Assembly (NCBI GenBank): GCA_033220425.1
Contig: CM065650.1
Location: 496,001 to 560,000, forward strand
Origin: Lepraria neglecta
Lineage: Eukaryota; Ascomycota; Lecanoromycetes; Lecanorales; Stereocaulaceae
Reading direction: 5' to 3'
DNA length: 64,000 bases
The notes under the pieces are model-generated. The model was not told the DNA's origin. It saw only the letters and a list, made by a program, of their open reading frames with translations, and searched no databases. Positions 22,055-31,942 of the stretch are shown here, one piece after another (position 1 is the first letter of the stretch; each line of letters opens with the position of its first letter). The position numbers were made by a program, and so were the translations under genes.

Positions 22055-23812
22055 ATGAGCAGCTACAAACACTTTCCGCTCCCAAGGGAAAATAGCAAAC
22101 CAGCAATTCGCCTTCTCGTCCTTCTCAATGGCTCAGAAGATGAGCTAATTCGATGCAAACTCGTGCATGATTTCCTGCATGACTGTTCCATGTTCGAAGC
22201 TTTGTCTTACTGTTGGGGAGACCAAAGCGTCAAGAAGCCCATAGAGGTAGACTATGCTGATTTCGAAGTCACCGAGAATTTACGTTCTGCGCTCATACAT
22301 CTACGCACAGAGCGTCAGGTACGGCTCCTTTGGGTCGATGCTGTGTGCATTAATCAGCAAGATGTAGAAGAAAAGACCGAGCAGGTAGGCATGATGCGAG
22401 AGATATACGAGAGAGCGGAGACCGTAAACATCTGGCTCGGCCCAGCAGCTCAGAACAGCACCGCCGCTCTGAGTCTTGTTCAGCAGCTCAACATGGCAGA
22501 AGATCTTGACAAGTTTGCGGGGATTGAGAGTCGAAATTTCTGGGACTTGAACCAACATCATTACGGTCTCCCACTTACCACTGCTAGGGTATGGTATGAC
22601 TTATTCGACATCCTCAGACGCCCGTGGTTCACTCGGGCTTGGGTGATCCAGGAAATGGCGGTTTCTTCCAACGCAATTGTCATTTGTGGCCACTCCACTG
22701 TGCGTTGGATAGACCTCGTTCGAGCAATAGATTATGTGGCAGCGTCAGGCCTCGCTCAGACATTCGGTCCTGAAGCGCTTCAACGAATGTCAATCATGGC
22801 ATATACCCGCCGCAGGTTCATTGATGGCTTCAATCAACTTCCCATACAGATCTTGATGCGCCATCGAAGAACTTTGGCCTTCGATCCAAGGGATAAGGTC
22901 TTTGCCTTCTGTGGCCTTTTCAATCAACCTGGCCTCAGTGAATCTGTCTTCCAGCCCGACTATCGCATTGAAGCCATCGATGTATACAAGCGGCTTGCTG
23001 TGGGCTTACTCTCACATGACAAGAACCTGGACATTCTCAGCGTCCCTCGCGTAGAATCACATTCCAAAATCCCAGATCTCCCGACCTGGGTGCTGGACTG
23101 GAGCACCTCAGATCTATGCAACTCACTACTATCCCAATACGACGAGCCCAACGCCCCGCTTTCCACAAGCGGAAACTACGCGGCGACAGGCTCTACCACC
23201 TATGTACCCATCTTCGACAGCGAGCACAACCGTCTCCGTCTCGAAGGCACAATCATCGATCGCATCCTCTTCATAAGCGAAGTCTACGAAGCAAGCACCG
23301 ACAACGTCTCTCTCGATCTGAACAAAAGCGCGCCTTTGATTATCAGAGACCAAAAGATATTGAGAGATTGGGAGAACGTAGGCCTATGCCGGATCCCGTG
23401 GCAGGAATACCCAACGGGCGAGAAAATCTGTGATGTGTACTGGCAGACTCTACTAGGTGGGCGGACGTATGGAAACGCGGATGCCATGAGAATGTTGTTC
23501 GATAGATGGGATTATCAGCTCATGAAATACCGCATTCTCCAGCTCCTGCGCCTTGACAAGGTCTGGTTTTTCAAACTCCTGCAATGGCTCATGATGTGTC
23601 TTTGCATGATCGCACAATATATGAATTGGCCGCGCCTAATCAATTTCGTGTTGTTCAATCCGGAGACCGCGTTCGTGAGTTTGGCCATTGCGGTACAGGA
23701 CCGAAAAATGATGAGGAGTGAGAAGGGGTATATCGGCGTTGTGCAGAGGAGGACTAGGGACGATGATTATATTGCGCTTTGTAAGGGGGGGGAAAGTGCC
23801 TTTGATTGTTAG
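22055..23812 (+). CDS. HET-domain (heterokaryon incompatibility) protein, tail frameshifted
   Basis: Start at ATG 22055 (the open frame begins earlier at a TTG). As read it is 585 residues. HET signatures are all present in the first 150: FEALSYCWGD, LLWVDAVCINQQD and EQVGMMREIYERAETVNIWLG. Then come RPWFTRAWVIQEMA and DPRDKVFAFCGL, as in the large fungal HET family that triggers cell death after fusion of unlike strains. The frame ends at 23812 just after a run of eight G (23785-23792). The +1 frame continues to 23918 with what looks like the missing family tail (LVGDAYIHGMMQGEEW). So either the gene carries a one-base insertion in the G run or the assembly is off by one base there. The N-terminal domain is untouched. 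Confidence 0.85.
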   Translation: MSSYKHFPLPRENSKPAIRLLVLLNGSEDELIRCKLVHDFLHDCSMFEALSYCWGDQSVKKPIEVDYADFEVTENLRSALIHLRTERQVRLLWVDAVCINQQDVEEKTEQVGMMREIYERAETVNIWLGPAAQNSTAALSLVQQLNMAEDLDKFAGIESRNFWDLNQHHYGLPLTTARVWYDLFDILRRPWFTRAWVIQEMAVSSNAIVICGHSTVRWIDLVRAIDYVAASGLAQTFGPEALQRMSIMAYTRRRFIDGFNQLPIQILMRHRRTLAFDPRDKVFAFCGLFNQPGLSESVFQPDYRIEAIDVYKRLAVGLLSHDKNLDILSVPRVESHSKIPDLPTWVLDWSTSDLCNSLLSQYDEPNAPLSTSGNYAATGSTTYVPIFDSEHNRLRLEGTIIDRILFISEVYEASTDNVSLDLNKSAPLIIRDQKILRDWENVGLCRIPWQEYPTGEKICDVYWQTLLGGRTYGNADAMRMLFDRWDYQLMKYRILQLLRLDKVWFFKLLQWLMMCLCMIAQYMNWPRLINFVLFNPETAFVSLAIAVQDRKMMRSEKGYIGVVQRRTRDDDYIALCKGGESAFDC

Positions 23813-24185
23813 GAAGAGAGGCCTGGAGTGGGAATTGGTTGGCGATGCTTATATTCATGGGATGATGCAGGGGGAGGAGTGGGTGGAGGAGGATTGCGAG
23901 GGTATGTGGTTTGTTTGATCATGATTGTTTGACGATATGGGAGCTAACGATCAACTGCTTATTTCGGCTTGTTGCTGAGTGTGTTTATGTGTCAACTATG
24001 CTCTGTCCAGAATTCTAGCCCTTTTGTCGATTGACCAAATCCAGAGTCACTTAGTAAAGGAGTGGCGTTATTTCGCTCAAAACACTGGCACCGAACACAC
24101 CCCCTGTGAGCGTGGCGGAAATTTCTCGCACTCCACGTCTTTGCCTGCTCGACCTTCGATTGTGAACTACTGTCGTCATCTGCGA

Positions 24186-25709
24186 CTAATCGAACATCTG
24201 ATCTGCCTCCCAAACAGCTTCAATAAATGAGAGTTTCGATCTGCTCGGACGCAGGATACCAAGGATCCTGAAACGCGCATCTGCCTGCTGGAACAGATGA
24301 CTCCAGTCGTCTGCATCACGCTCCTTCGAATTGAAAAGCTCTAGCATTCCGAGGTCGAACGCACTGTAGCGTCTGTGTCAGTGTGGTATCTTTGTCCATA
24401 GGGAAGATGCAGCTCAAGCTATCGTTAATGAGACTTACCGTACGAGCCATTCATGGTAATTCGAGACCAGGCCAGGTGGGGGCAGCGTGAACTCATTGAT
24501 GATTACGCGGGCTCCGGGCTTGAGAGCTGGTATCAGGCACTGCAAGATCTTGATACAGTACTTGGCTGACCAGTCATGGAAGATCCAGCGGAAGTAATAC
24601 ACCTCCGCCCCTTTCACAGGCTGCTCTGCGAAGAAGTTGTGTGCCAAGAAGGTAACGCGGTGCTCCAGTTCTGCTGAGAGCGCTGCCCTGCTGGCTTCGG
24701 TAATAACTTCAGGGAGGTCCTGAACGATGCATTGAATTGTGGCCGAGTGTTCTGCGACAGCAATGCTTGCACTGCCATGGGAACCACCAACATCGACGAA
24801 GGTCTTAGCACCGATTGCATCCCATGAAATAGCCTCACTACGTGATGAGGCTCGAAGCCTTCGTCCGTGCTAATCATGCTCATAGCGTTCGCAAAGCGCT
24901 TGGACCTGGCTGGATATTTGCCCAGTTCGTGAAGATAGCATCCTCCGTATTGTTGGTGAAAGCAAACCCCTGAATGTCTTGTCAGGACCATCTCCCTTTA
25001 CCATGGCGAGCGTTGTTACCGTGTGGTTTGATTCCTGAGATCCTGGCCATTTAATCATAGCGTCAACAGTCTTTCCCGGCATTTGGTTAGCAGATTCTGA
25101 CTGGCCATGGATTATAGTAACTTACCCTTGCCGCTGAAGGCTACATCTCTTCGCATACCATTCCAACCCAGTCCCGCATACTAGGTAGCTCTGCGAGGAC
25201 TTGGGATGATGCTGTATGAGAGACGAAGCCCTTGCGAGACTCTTTGAAGAAGTGTTTGGTCATAGCATAGCGTAAGATCCGGCGTACCTCTGGCTCTGCT
25301 AGGCCGCAGGTCTCCGAAATTTGCCCATATGAGGCCTCTTCGTCAATAGGAAAGCTGGTGGCAATATTAAAGCGGTAGATAGCTTGGATGCTAATCAGGT
25401 TCGTGTGCTTTCAAATGGACCTCCGTCAGAGCTTAAATGGCGATGACGATATTTACCACTTACGTCTAAAGTCTGGTGCTGCAAGTGACCTAGTGGCCCA
25501 AGCAAAAGTGCCTGGAGTTCCGAGTTGGCTTCAAGCACCGCGTCGCGAGCCTGGACAATTTCCTCTGGCAAGTTTAATTTGAACGGCGTGTTGATGTCAA
25601 ATGAGGGGCTAGGCAATCCTTGCGAGATGACATATCTATCGTACTTCGCCGTGTTGATTTGAATGACAGAAGCAAGGCGAGAAATTCGGCTTGGAGATGA
25701 TTCTTCCAT
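24186..25709 (-). pseudogene. O-methyltransferase pseudogene (fungal COMT-like)
   Basis: The whole family layout can be followed from the N-terminus at 25709 (MEESSPSRISRLASVIQ), through the dimerisation helices (ISETCGLAEPEVRRILRYA), the SAM-binding loop (FVDVGGSHGSASIA near 24790), FRWIFHDWSAKYCIKIL and the C-terminal LGMLELFNSKERD to a stop at 24186. The frame is broken at least three times: an in-frame TAG at 25141-25143 where the family has Trp (EEM*PSA), a frame change between about 24990 and 24940, and a one-base loss near 24832-24845 just ahead of the SAM loop. Probable introns remain recognisable (for example GTAAGTTACTAT near 25125 and GTAAGTCTC near 24440). This is a dead relative of tailoring methyltransferases, next to three dead UstYa genes. 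Confidence 0.8.
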
Positions 25710-26040
25710 GGCGTACGAACAAGGTGTAAGCTCAAATACAAATCTAGTACGTTAAAGAAGTAATTTTTAATCTGTCTTGTGAACAGATGGTGGTGGGAAG
25801 ATATGAGTCTTTTTCAAGATTTAGAAGACTCCCGCAAGGCTGAATAATTACGCGCATGGAGCGCAGCTCGAATTGACACTATGAAGGATAACCTAGGTCT
25901 GAATATGCTGCACTACTGAAGGAACTATCTTGGGAGTCCCTCGTGATCATTCCTGATCAACCATTCTCCTCTCTGTCCTCCTGTCTACAAACACACCCTC
26001 GACAAACATCTGTCGAGTCTGAGCTTACTACTCATGCGAC
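25710..26040. other. Gap between two decayed genes
   Basis: Upstream flank of the methyltransferase pseudogene. Nothing recognisable. Confidence 0.4.
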
Positions 26041-26981
26041 TTATATACATTTGACTTGTAATACGTTCCCGCTATAACAGTCTCGGTCCCCATCTTCTTG
26101 TGGGCGAATACACTCAAGTAATCTCCTCGTTCTGTCATAGTCTTCCCACACTGACATCCAAGATAGAAGCTGCGCCCAGTTCTTGTATTGATGTTCGGTA
26201 CCAAAGCCTGTCACGCCACCAAGCTCCTTATTCTTAGTCTCGATGGTAAAGTCTGGACGGCACATGATGCTGTTTCAGAGGAGATCAATACAATGACGAA
26301 CATGTAGAACTGGGGAGAGCGCCGCTGCTTCGTCCTTTGCGTCGACTTCCCGCCTTCTAAGGCTTTATGCAATGCCCAAAACTCATCGCGAAGACCTTTC
26401 TATCTGGCCGTCAGCTTTGCAGGTTAGGTCGTGGTAGAGGCCTACCAAGCAGTGCAGTTGGTGAAAAACGGCGAACGCAGACCGGTCTGGTGCAAGGTCA
26501 GGATGCTTGAAGAAGCCTTGCGTTGGAAAGATGTCTTGCCAAGCAATGTCCGAATGATTGGAAGGAGGTTCTCCGAACGTGCTGTTGTAATGGAAAATTC
26601 CTGAGGATGATTCAACTGGCCCTTGTCAATAGATAAACTCGCTCAAGTAAGGGCAGGCCTCACGCGGAATGCCTTACCAATCCTCATCACTTATCGAGTA
26701 TCTCCCCCCAAGAAAGCTCATTCCAGCAATTATGACGACTAGGAGACTTAGTAGGCCAGTACGCGAGAATGAATCCCAGATTCTCCATCTCTGGACAGCT
26801 TGGGGACTTGTGAGGAGAGTATAATGATCTCTCCTGGTGGACATCGAACTCTACCGGGGCCATGAGCAGTTGACCATGTTGTCCTTTGCGCCAGAGACAA
26901 TATGTGATGCTGCGGAGACAAGGTACTAGATACCCTTGCCGCATTCAACTTCCGGAATCCTTCTGTTAAGCTTCGCCTCAT
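26041..26981 (-). pseudogene. UstYa-family (DUF3328) pseudogene 1
   Basis: UstYa-type oxidases modify and cyclise ribosomal peptides in fungi and carry two HxxHC motifs. Both are visible here: FHQLHCL near 26455-26465 (preceded by a good family block, NSTFGEPPSNHSDIAWQDIF) and HVRHCIDLL near 26280-26300. After the second motif an in-frame TGA at 26275-26277 interrupts the run into NSIMCRPDFTIETKN, and a frame change lies between the two motifs at about 26345-26355. The C-terminal block GGVTGFGTEHQYKNWAQLL is well kept. A TGA where Arg (CGA) is expected is a C-to-T change, as repeat-induced point mutation or plain decay would give. The N-terminal part (26690-26980) is poorly defined. Confidence 0.75.
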
Positions 26982-27359
26982 CCTTGGTTCAGCTCCTGCA
27001 GGAGCAACAACACGGCTTAACGGGCTGGCAAGCGATTCTGTCTCGAAAACTTACGTCAAGTTTCGGATGCGCTGGTGCCTACACGCGCCAAGTACGCCTT
27101 GGTCTAAGCAAGGTAACTAGATCGCGCCACTATTGGTTTAGGAGTACACCTTATTTTTTTGTATCAAATTGATTTATTACGTTTTCCTCATGTCATCTTC
27201 CAAGACTCAACGGAAGTGGCGTACTGAATACCATGCAGCATTCCCTAGAAAGCCTATGGATATTCACTCTCCACACAAAATACAATAGCACTAGCCGTAA
27301 ACTCTAAATATGTTCGTGAACAGAGATCCAAAGGAGGCCCATTATCCTTATAGCAAATG

Positions 27360-28499
27360 TCAGAAACTATTGAGACCGTCCCAATAATGTGGAACAGTCT
27401 CAACATCCGCTGGCCGCGGTTCGTACCAACCTTCCTGATAGCCAAAAAAGCGTCTCATGGGCTCAAGTGAAGTACTACCTTTTGCACAGTACCGAAACCG
27501 CTGAATGACCGCATCGACACCTTGCGTCTCGTTGATATATCCGAAGCACGCAGACTGACTCTCTGCCCATGTTGTCAACTTATCCCAGCTTCGGCACATC
27601 CTTTGTTGACCGAGGCCTGTGGTCGCATTTCGCTTTGGTGAGGTGTACATGGGTGTATCATCGGCTTCGCAGATTATGTCCTGAAGCAAATGATCCATGC
27701 AATGGACCAGGTGAAGGTAGCTATCTAGTTGCGTTAAGTTGTAATGGGCAAGTGTGACCGAGCGTCGAACTTTGCGCTAATACTTAATCAATCAGCTCTC
27801 TACTGCTTCTAGCTATACGTATAAGACTCAAGGTTGTACCCACCAGGCAGTGTAAGCTATGATGAGCATTGAGAAGAGATATGCTACGGTCGTGGTCCTA
27901 GAAGAACTGAGTGGAATTTGGAAGATCTCGTGCTGCCGCCCATTGATTGTCTAGGCTGATTTCGCCAGCACTGGTATCGAGGCTCTCCCATAGAATGCTC
28001 CGAGCTGTTTCGTTGGCAGTCCCCAAGCCGAACGAAGACGATGAGTTGAAGACTTTTGGTACGTTGCGTTGAAGACCAGCTACGCAGCAGTCAGATGGGG
28101 TGATTGCTCTCATTACGAAGCACGTACCAAATTTGGTGACGGACAAGTTATCATTACAGAGTGGAAACCCTCGCAATAGTAGACCCATTACAATACTACC
28201 GAAACCGACAATAATAAGACAAGAATCCATGAGCCTCTTCGTCTAGCGTTAGAATGGTGAACGGAACGGTCGATGCTTTGCTCGTCTGCTTCCCCCAAGT
28301 TGAGAGGAACTGCTTCGTAAGGAAGGTGGTTCTCCGATTGTCGACCCATATCACCTGCGGTAAGTCTGGTATCAAGGACAAAGTAGTTCTTGATGTTATA
28401 TACAGTTTGGATAAATACCCTCATACAGAACCACAGTCTCAGAAAAGTTGAGTGACGTAGCTCATCAACGAGCTGAGTGACGAAGAAGCATAACAACAT
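27360..28499 (-). pseudogene. UstYa-family (DUF3328) pseudogene 2
   Basis: The fragments in order are: an N-terminal cytosolic stretch with a hydrophobic anchor (GSWILVLLLSVSVVL, near 28200), the mid block FGLGTANETARSILWESLD, motif 1 HSLHC near 27850, motif 2 HLVHCMDHLLQDIICEADD near 27690, and a long well-kept tail (RMCRSWDKLTTWAESQSACF ... EGWYEPRPADVE). Introns can be placed near 28130 and just after motif 1. The frame has an in-frame TAG at 27898-27900, between the mid block and motif 1, and the anchor and mid block are in different frames. Both HxxHC motifs are intact, so the loss of function may be recent. Confidence 0.7.
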
Positions 28500-28729
28500 G
28501 TAAGGAAAAAGAGTATTTTTCCTACATAGATCGACGGGCGGCAGGTAAGGAACGGTATTGAAGGAACATCTGTATTCGAAGGAGAGGCTCCGCGCTGGCA
28601 GGGATTCGATTCCTGGTCACTTCCCACGATTCAGCCCTTGCGTCACTTTGCCTCGGCTTTTGTCCCTTTTTCCGAGGCTAAATGACCGGACGTATAGGAT
28701 ACGGTCAAATTTTCAATCTAAAAACCATA

Positions 28730-29863
28730 ACGTAATCTACCCCCTAGTCGGCCACACCCCCTAGTCGGCCAGTACTCTACCCTGAAATGCAACTAACGTA
28801 TGAAATATCAACAAATTTCCATAGAATTAAGCTATTTACAAGTAGAAATCAAGCTACACGTGTCGGACATACCCTGGCATTATGCTCCAGCGAGCTACAC
28901 ATACTACATCTTGGTGGCGCGCGGCCAGAAGCTTGCGCAGTAACTCCGCTCAAAACAGCTTTATCAGCTACTTGAGCTCTTTTAACTCGATCTTGTCCTT
29001 CCTCCGCAGTCAGAACCCCCCCACTAGCTATATATGAGCGAGGAGTTTCTCGCTTGCGCTTTTGACGCGTGCTCATAGCCCGCAGATCCTTGATTTCGCT
29101 GGCTAAAAGTGTAGCGTTATGCATAGCCATTTGACACCCTTTGACTACCCGCTTCAGCGCCCGTTCCGTCGGACTTGGGGGGCTGTATAACCAATGCTTT
29201 CCCGGCTCTTTGTAACCCTGTCACCACTTTGGCAGTGCCTATAACCCCCATTTGGAACCCCGTTTCGTCAAAATTGTAGACGTCTTCGTCTGGGATGCCA
29301 TATTTCGCCCGCGTATTCTTCACAAGTCGAAACCAGTCACTTATGGCCTTAGGGTCCTCACATAAGGCCCGTTGGTAGTCATACTTCCGTGTGTATTTCG
29401 ATTGAAGCTGCTCATGACGATTAATAAATTTACGGAGCCAATTTTCGCCTATAGTGGGTAACGTATCGACAGGGGATGCAGCGTGCGCCGAAAGAAGAAT
29501 ATCAGCCATTTTGCGTACAGCAGAGATCCGGGGTGGAAACCCCCGTTCGCCCATAGATAGAACCCATTGAAGAAGGGCTTCTTCTTCCGTAGGGAGGAGC
29601 TTTCGATTTACTATTTGGGATTGTTGGCGCGTTGGCTGTCCACCGAGACGATTGGTTAAAGTTGAGCGAGGGACGTCGTAGGCGCGGGCTGCGGCGCGTA
29701 CACTTGGAGATGTATTATCATGAATAGCTTCAATGGCTTGAAGAATTCTAGCTTCCTGATCGCTTTTGTGGTTGGGTGGCATTTTGGTGTTTTGTTGAAA
29801 GTCGCGTTTTCGTGGGAGCACTGGCCGACTAGGGGGTGTGGCCGACTAGGGGGTAGATTACGT
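28730..29863. mobile_element. Internally deleted Fot1/pogo-type transposon
   Basis: The element is 1134 bp with perfect 44-bp terminal inverted repeats (28730-28773 and 29820-29863) and a TA on each side (28728-28729 and 29864-29865), the expected Tc1/mariner-pogo target duplication. Each terminal repeat contains two copies of cccctagtcggcca 16 bases apart, which could be a doubled transposase site. The transposase gene inside lacks most of its catalytic core, so the element cannot move itself but may be mobilised in trans. It sits between UstYa pseudogenes 2 and 3. The identity of both ends suggests a recent insertion compared with the decay around it. Confidence 0.9.
28849..29782 (-). pseudogene. 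Fot1/pogo-type transposase, core deleted
   Basis: From ATG 29782 (MPPNHKSDQEARILQAIEA) the protein has a psq-type helix-turn-helix (SVRAAARAYDVPRSTLTNRL), a CENP-B/Tc5-type DNA-binding domain (GENWLRKFINRHEQLQSKYT) and the first catalytic Asp (VYNFDETGFQMG). It stops at 29117 soon after. The adjoining frame (29130-28849) carries the usual C-terminal basic stretch and a zinc knuckle (CSMCSSLEHNARVC). The rest of the DDE core, some hundreds of residues in full-length relatives, is missing, so the two ends were joined by an internal deletion. Confidence 0.85.
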
Positions 29864-30003
29864 TACAATTCAAGGACCCTGTCAACAATAAAGGATTGGT
29901 ACTGGGAAAACTAAGTGAGGCTCAGGACCATGGCCTTCCAGGCTTGAAGCAGCCGCCTGTTCTACTCCGCAATATGCAACGTTCTCTCTCGCGCATGCAC
30001 CAT

Positions 30004-30993
30004 TCAGTTATGGAACTCAGGATTCTCCAAGCGCTTCATCTCCTCATCTGGAATCACTCTGGGCTGTATATTCAGCCTAAGCTCATCCCAGTCAGAACAG
30101 ATATGCTGAGGCCCTTGCAATTTGAGCATTGGCTGTTGCTGTGTCTTGTCCCACCTGGACGTCATCAAGCTGGTGTCTACATGACACATCACCGCTCGTC
30201 GTACAAGCTCAAGGCAGTGGTCTGAATCATGATACTCAGCGATGCTCTGTCAGTTGACCATGTTGACTTAACTGCGTGCAACATCCAATTTTCGTTATTA
30301 TCTTCTTTCAGATCGGGATGATAATGATCGCAGTAAATCCACTGTCTAAGCATTTTCTGTTCCAGGTTTGAGCAAGAGTTTTCAATCTTGTCTTCAACCT
30401 ACATACCACGCAGTGGAGTTGATGAAACACCTCTAGCCATGCCAAGTAGCCTCCATCAGGCACTACAATGGATGTTTGATTTCCTTTTTCAAGCTCAGTC
30501 AATGACACACGTAGATTAGTGCTCCCCAGCAGCTTTTGCCATGCTTGTTCGAGCTCAGGGCTGGGGGGTCCCGCGTATGGACTGTCTGAGGCTAACTGGA
30601 AGGCACGGGCTTCGGAGCTGATCTTGACTCCATTAAATCCTGACACGTCTGTTAGTAACTGGGCTATCCAAAAACTCACTTGGAGCTTTCCTATAGTCAC
30701 TAAGTCGTCTCGAGTCTGTTGGGGTAGTAGATGGAGGAACGCAAATCTCACATAGAGAAGGATAAGAAGAACCTGTATCCAAACAATTCAAGCGAAGCTC
30801 GACTCCCACTAACGCTTCTTTGATATAGAAGCCGATGGTAAGAAGGGTATCTCCTCAGACATTTGCCACCCCGACGCCTGCATAATCCTTGACTGCTGTA
30901 GCTGTGTCGCAAAGATGTGATAGACGGAAGTTCCTTTCCTCGATCAGTTGTGCGGACTCTGGGTGGAAGGCTTCTTAGAGATTGTTCAAGCAA
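30004..30993 (-). pseudogene. UstYa-family (DUF3328) gene 3, probably broken
   Basis: The mid block FNGVKISSEARAFQLASDSP then YAGPPSPELEQAWQKLL and motif 1 FHQLHCV are typical of the family. A clear intron follows (GTATGT..TTAGACAG, near 30340-30400), leading to WIYCDHYHPDLKEDNNENWM. The next segment CLELVRRAVMCHVDTSLM and the tail QHICSDWDELRLN are also typical. The second HxxHC motif would lie exactly over an intron near 30220-30270, and the frames on the two sides differ by one base, so either a splice variant I cannot see or a one-base loss breaks it. Another intron with TACTAACAG near 30650 leads into the mid block. The N-terminus (30750-30993) is unclear. Confidence 0.6.
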
Positions 30994-31562
30994 TGTAATT
31001 CACGTATATCTGAATGTTCTTGTTTCCGCGCTGGTGGGTGGTTTCAATACGGAATTTACTTGTGTGTTTTTGATACCCCTAGAGGCAATCGGTGATCTTG
31101 CTCTCACCGCTAGACCGCACGTCCCTCTCATTATTTTGGAACCAGCCTGTTGCTAGGATTGCTGCAGGGCGCTAGCTTCCTGTCTGGTGCAGCAACAATC
31201 ATTCACTTACCCCTCCCAGTTCGAAGTGGGAATACATCCGCGTTTCACGTCGGCTGTAGCTGCGACTCTTGTCGTCCTTGTGTTACAGTTCTCCGTTATA
31301 CCATTGGATTGAGATCGGCAGTCGATCCATTAGCACGTCCAGTGATCTGATATCCAGGCGTCATGCTGACACTATTGGCTTTCAGGCAAACCGGTCTCCG
31401 ATAGTATAACGATCTGCTCCTTCACAGCCTTGATGTGGTTCTAAGCAAGATTTATTTAAGTCAATTGCATGTGCTGCACCTTAGAAGATTCCAATTCAAA
31501 TAAATTACCTTCGAGTATACATATCACATTACAAACAAGCCTTCCAAAATTCAGTTTCAATT

Positions 31563-31926
31563 ATGCATTTCTCGATGTTGGCTTTAGTGCTCCTGGCCAG
31601 CCGTGGGCTCTGTGCCCCGATGGATTACTCTTCATGTGAATTTTCCCAAATTTGGTTGAAGCTGCATTCTGAACTGACGATTATAAGGCGTCGACGTAAG
31701 AGAGGCCAGCCAGGACGAGCTGATTGCATATTCAGACTACCGCAGGGACATTGGCGAGAAGAGAGACGCGGACCAGGACGAGCTGATTGCCTATCCGGAC
31801 TACCGGAGGGGTATTGATGAGAAGAGAAATGCTGGCCAAGACGACCACGTTCCATATCCAGATTATCGCAGAGATGTCAGCACCAAAAAGAGACGCCGAC
31901 CAGGACGAGCTTGTTGCCTACCCTGA
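31563..31926 (+). CDS. Candidate RiPP precursor: signal peptide plus KR-separated repeats
   Basis: Exon 1 (31563-31635) and exon 2 (31688-31926), joined over a 52-nt intron (GTGAAT, branch CTGAC, TTATAAG), give 103 residues. A signal peptide (MHFSMLALVLLASRGLCA) is followed by tandem units of about 20 residues. Each unit has QDELIAY(P/S)DYRR or a variant and then a short acidic spacer; EKR, a Kex2-type site, ends the first two spacers. Units start near residues 33, 54 and 75. The first spacer copy lacks a full KR (DVREAS). A fourth unit with the same words exists at 31907-31942, but one base puts it in another frame, so the predicted protein ends in an unrelated basic tail. This build (signal peptide, repeats, KR sites, Tyr-containing core) is that of dikaritin-type precursors processed by Kex2 and UstYa oxidases, and UstYa genes lie just to the left. 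Core boundaries are inferred. Confidence 0.7.
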
Positions 31927-31942
31927 TTACCGCCGCAACTGA
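31700..31942 (+). repeat. Four coding repeats of about 60-66 bp
   Basis: The phrase (c)aggacgagct(g/t) followed by attgc or ttgcc, a TAT/TAC codon, a GAC/GAT codon and a TAC/TAT codon recurs at about 31707, 31770, 31836 (diverged, caagacgaccac) and 31900. The first three are in the reading frame of the precursor gene; the fourth is shifted by one base after a run of five A (31887-31891). Confidence 0.75.

Noticed and set aside
28590-28625. tRNA-like sequence ggattcgattcctggtca, resembling a T-arm (B box)
   Set aside because: There is no matching acceptor stem, D-arm or anticodon arm upstream, and the T-arm needs a bulge. At most a very old tRNA-derived relic.
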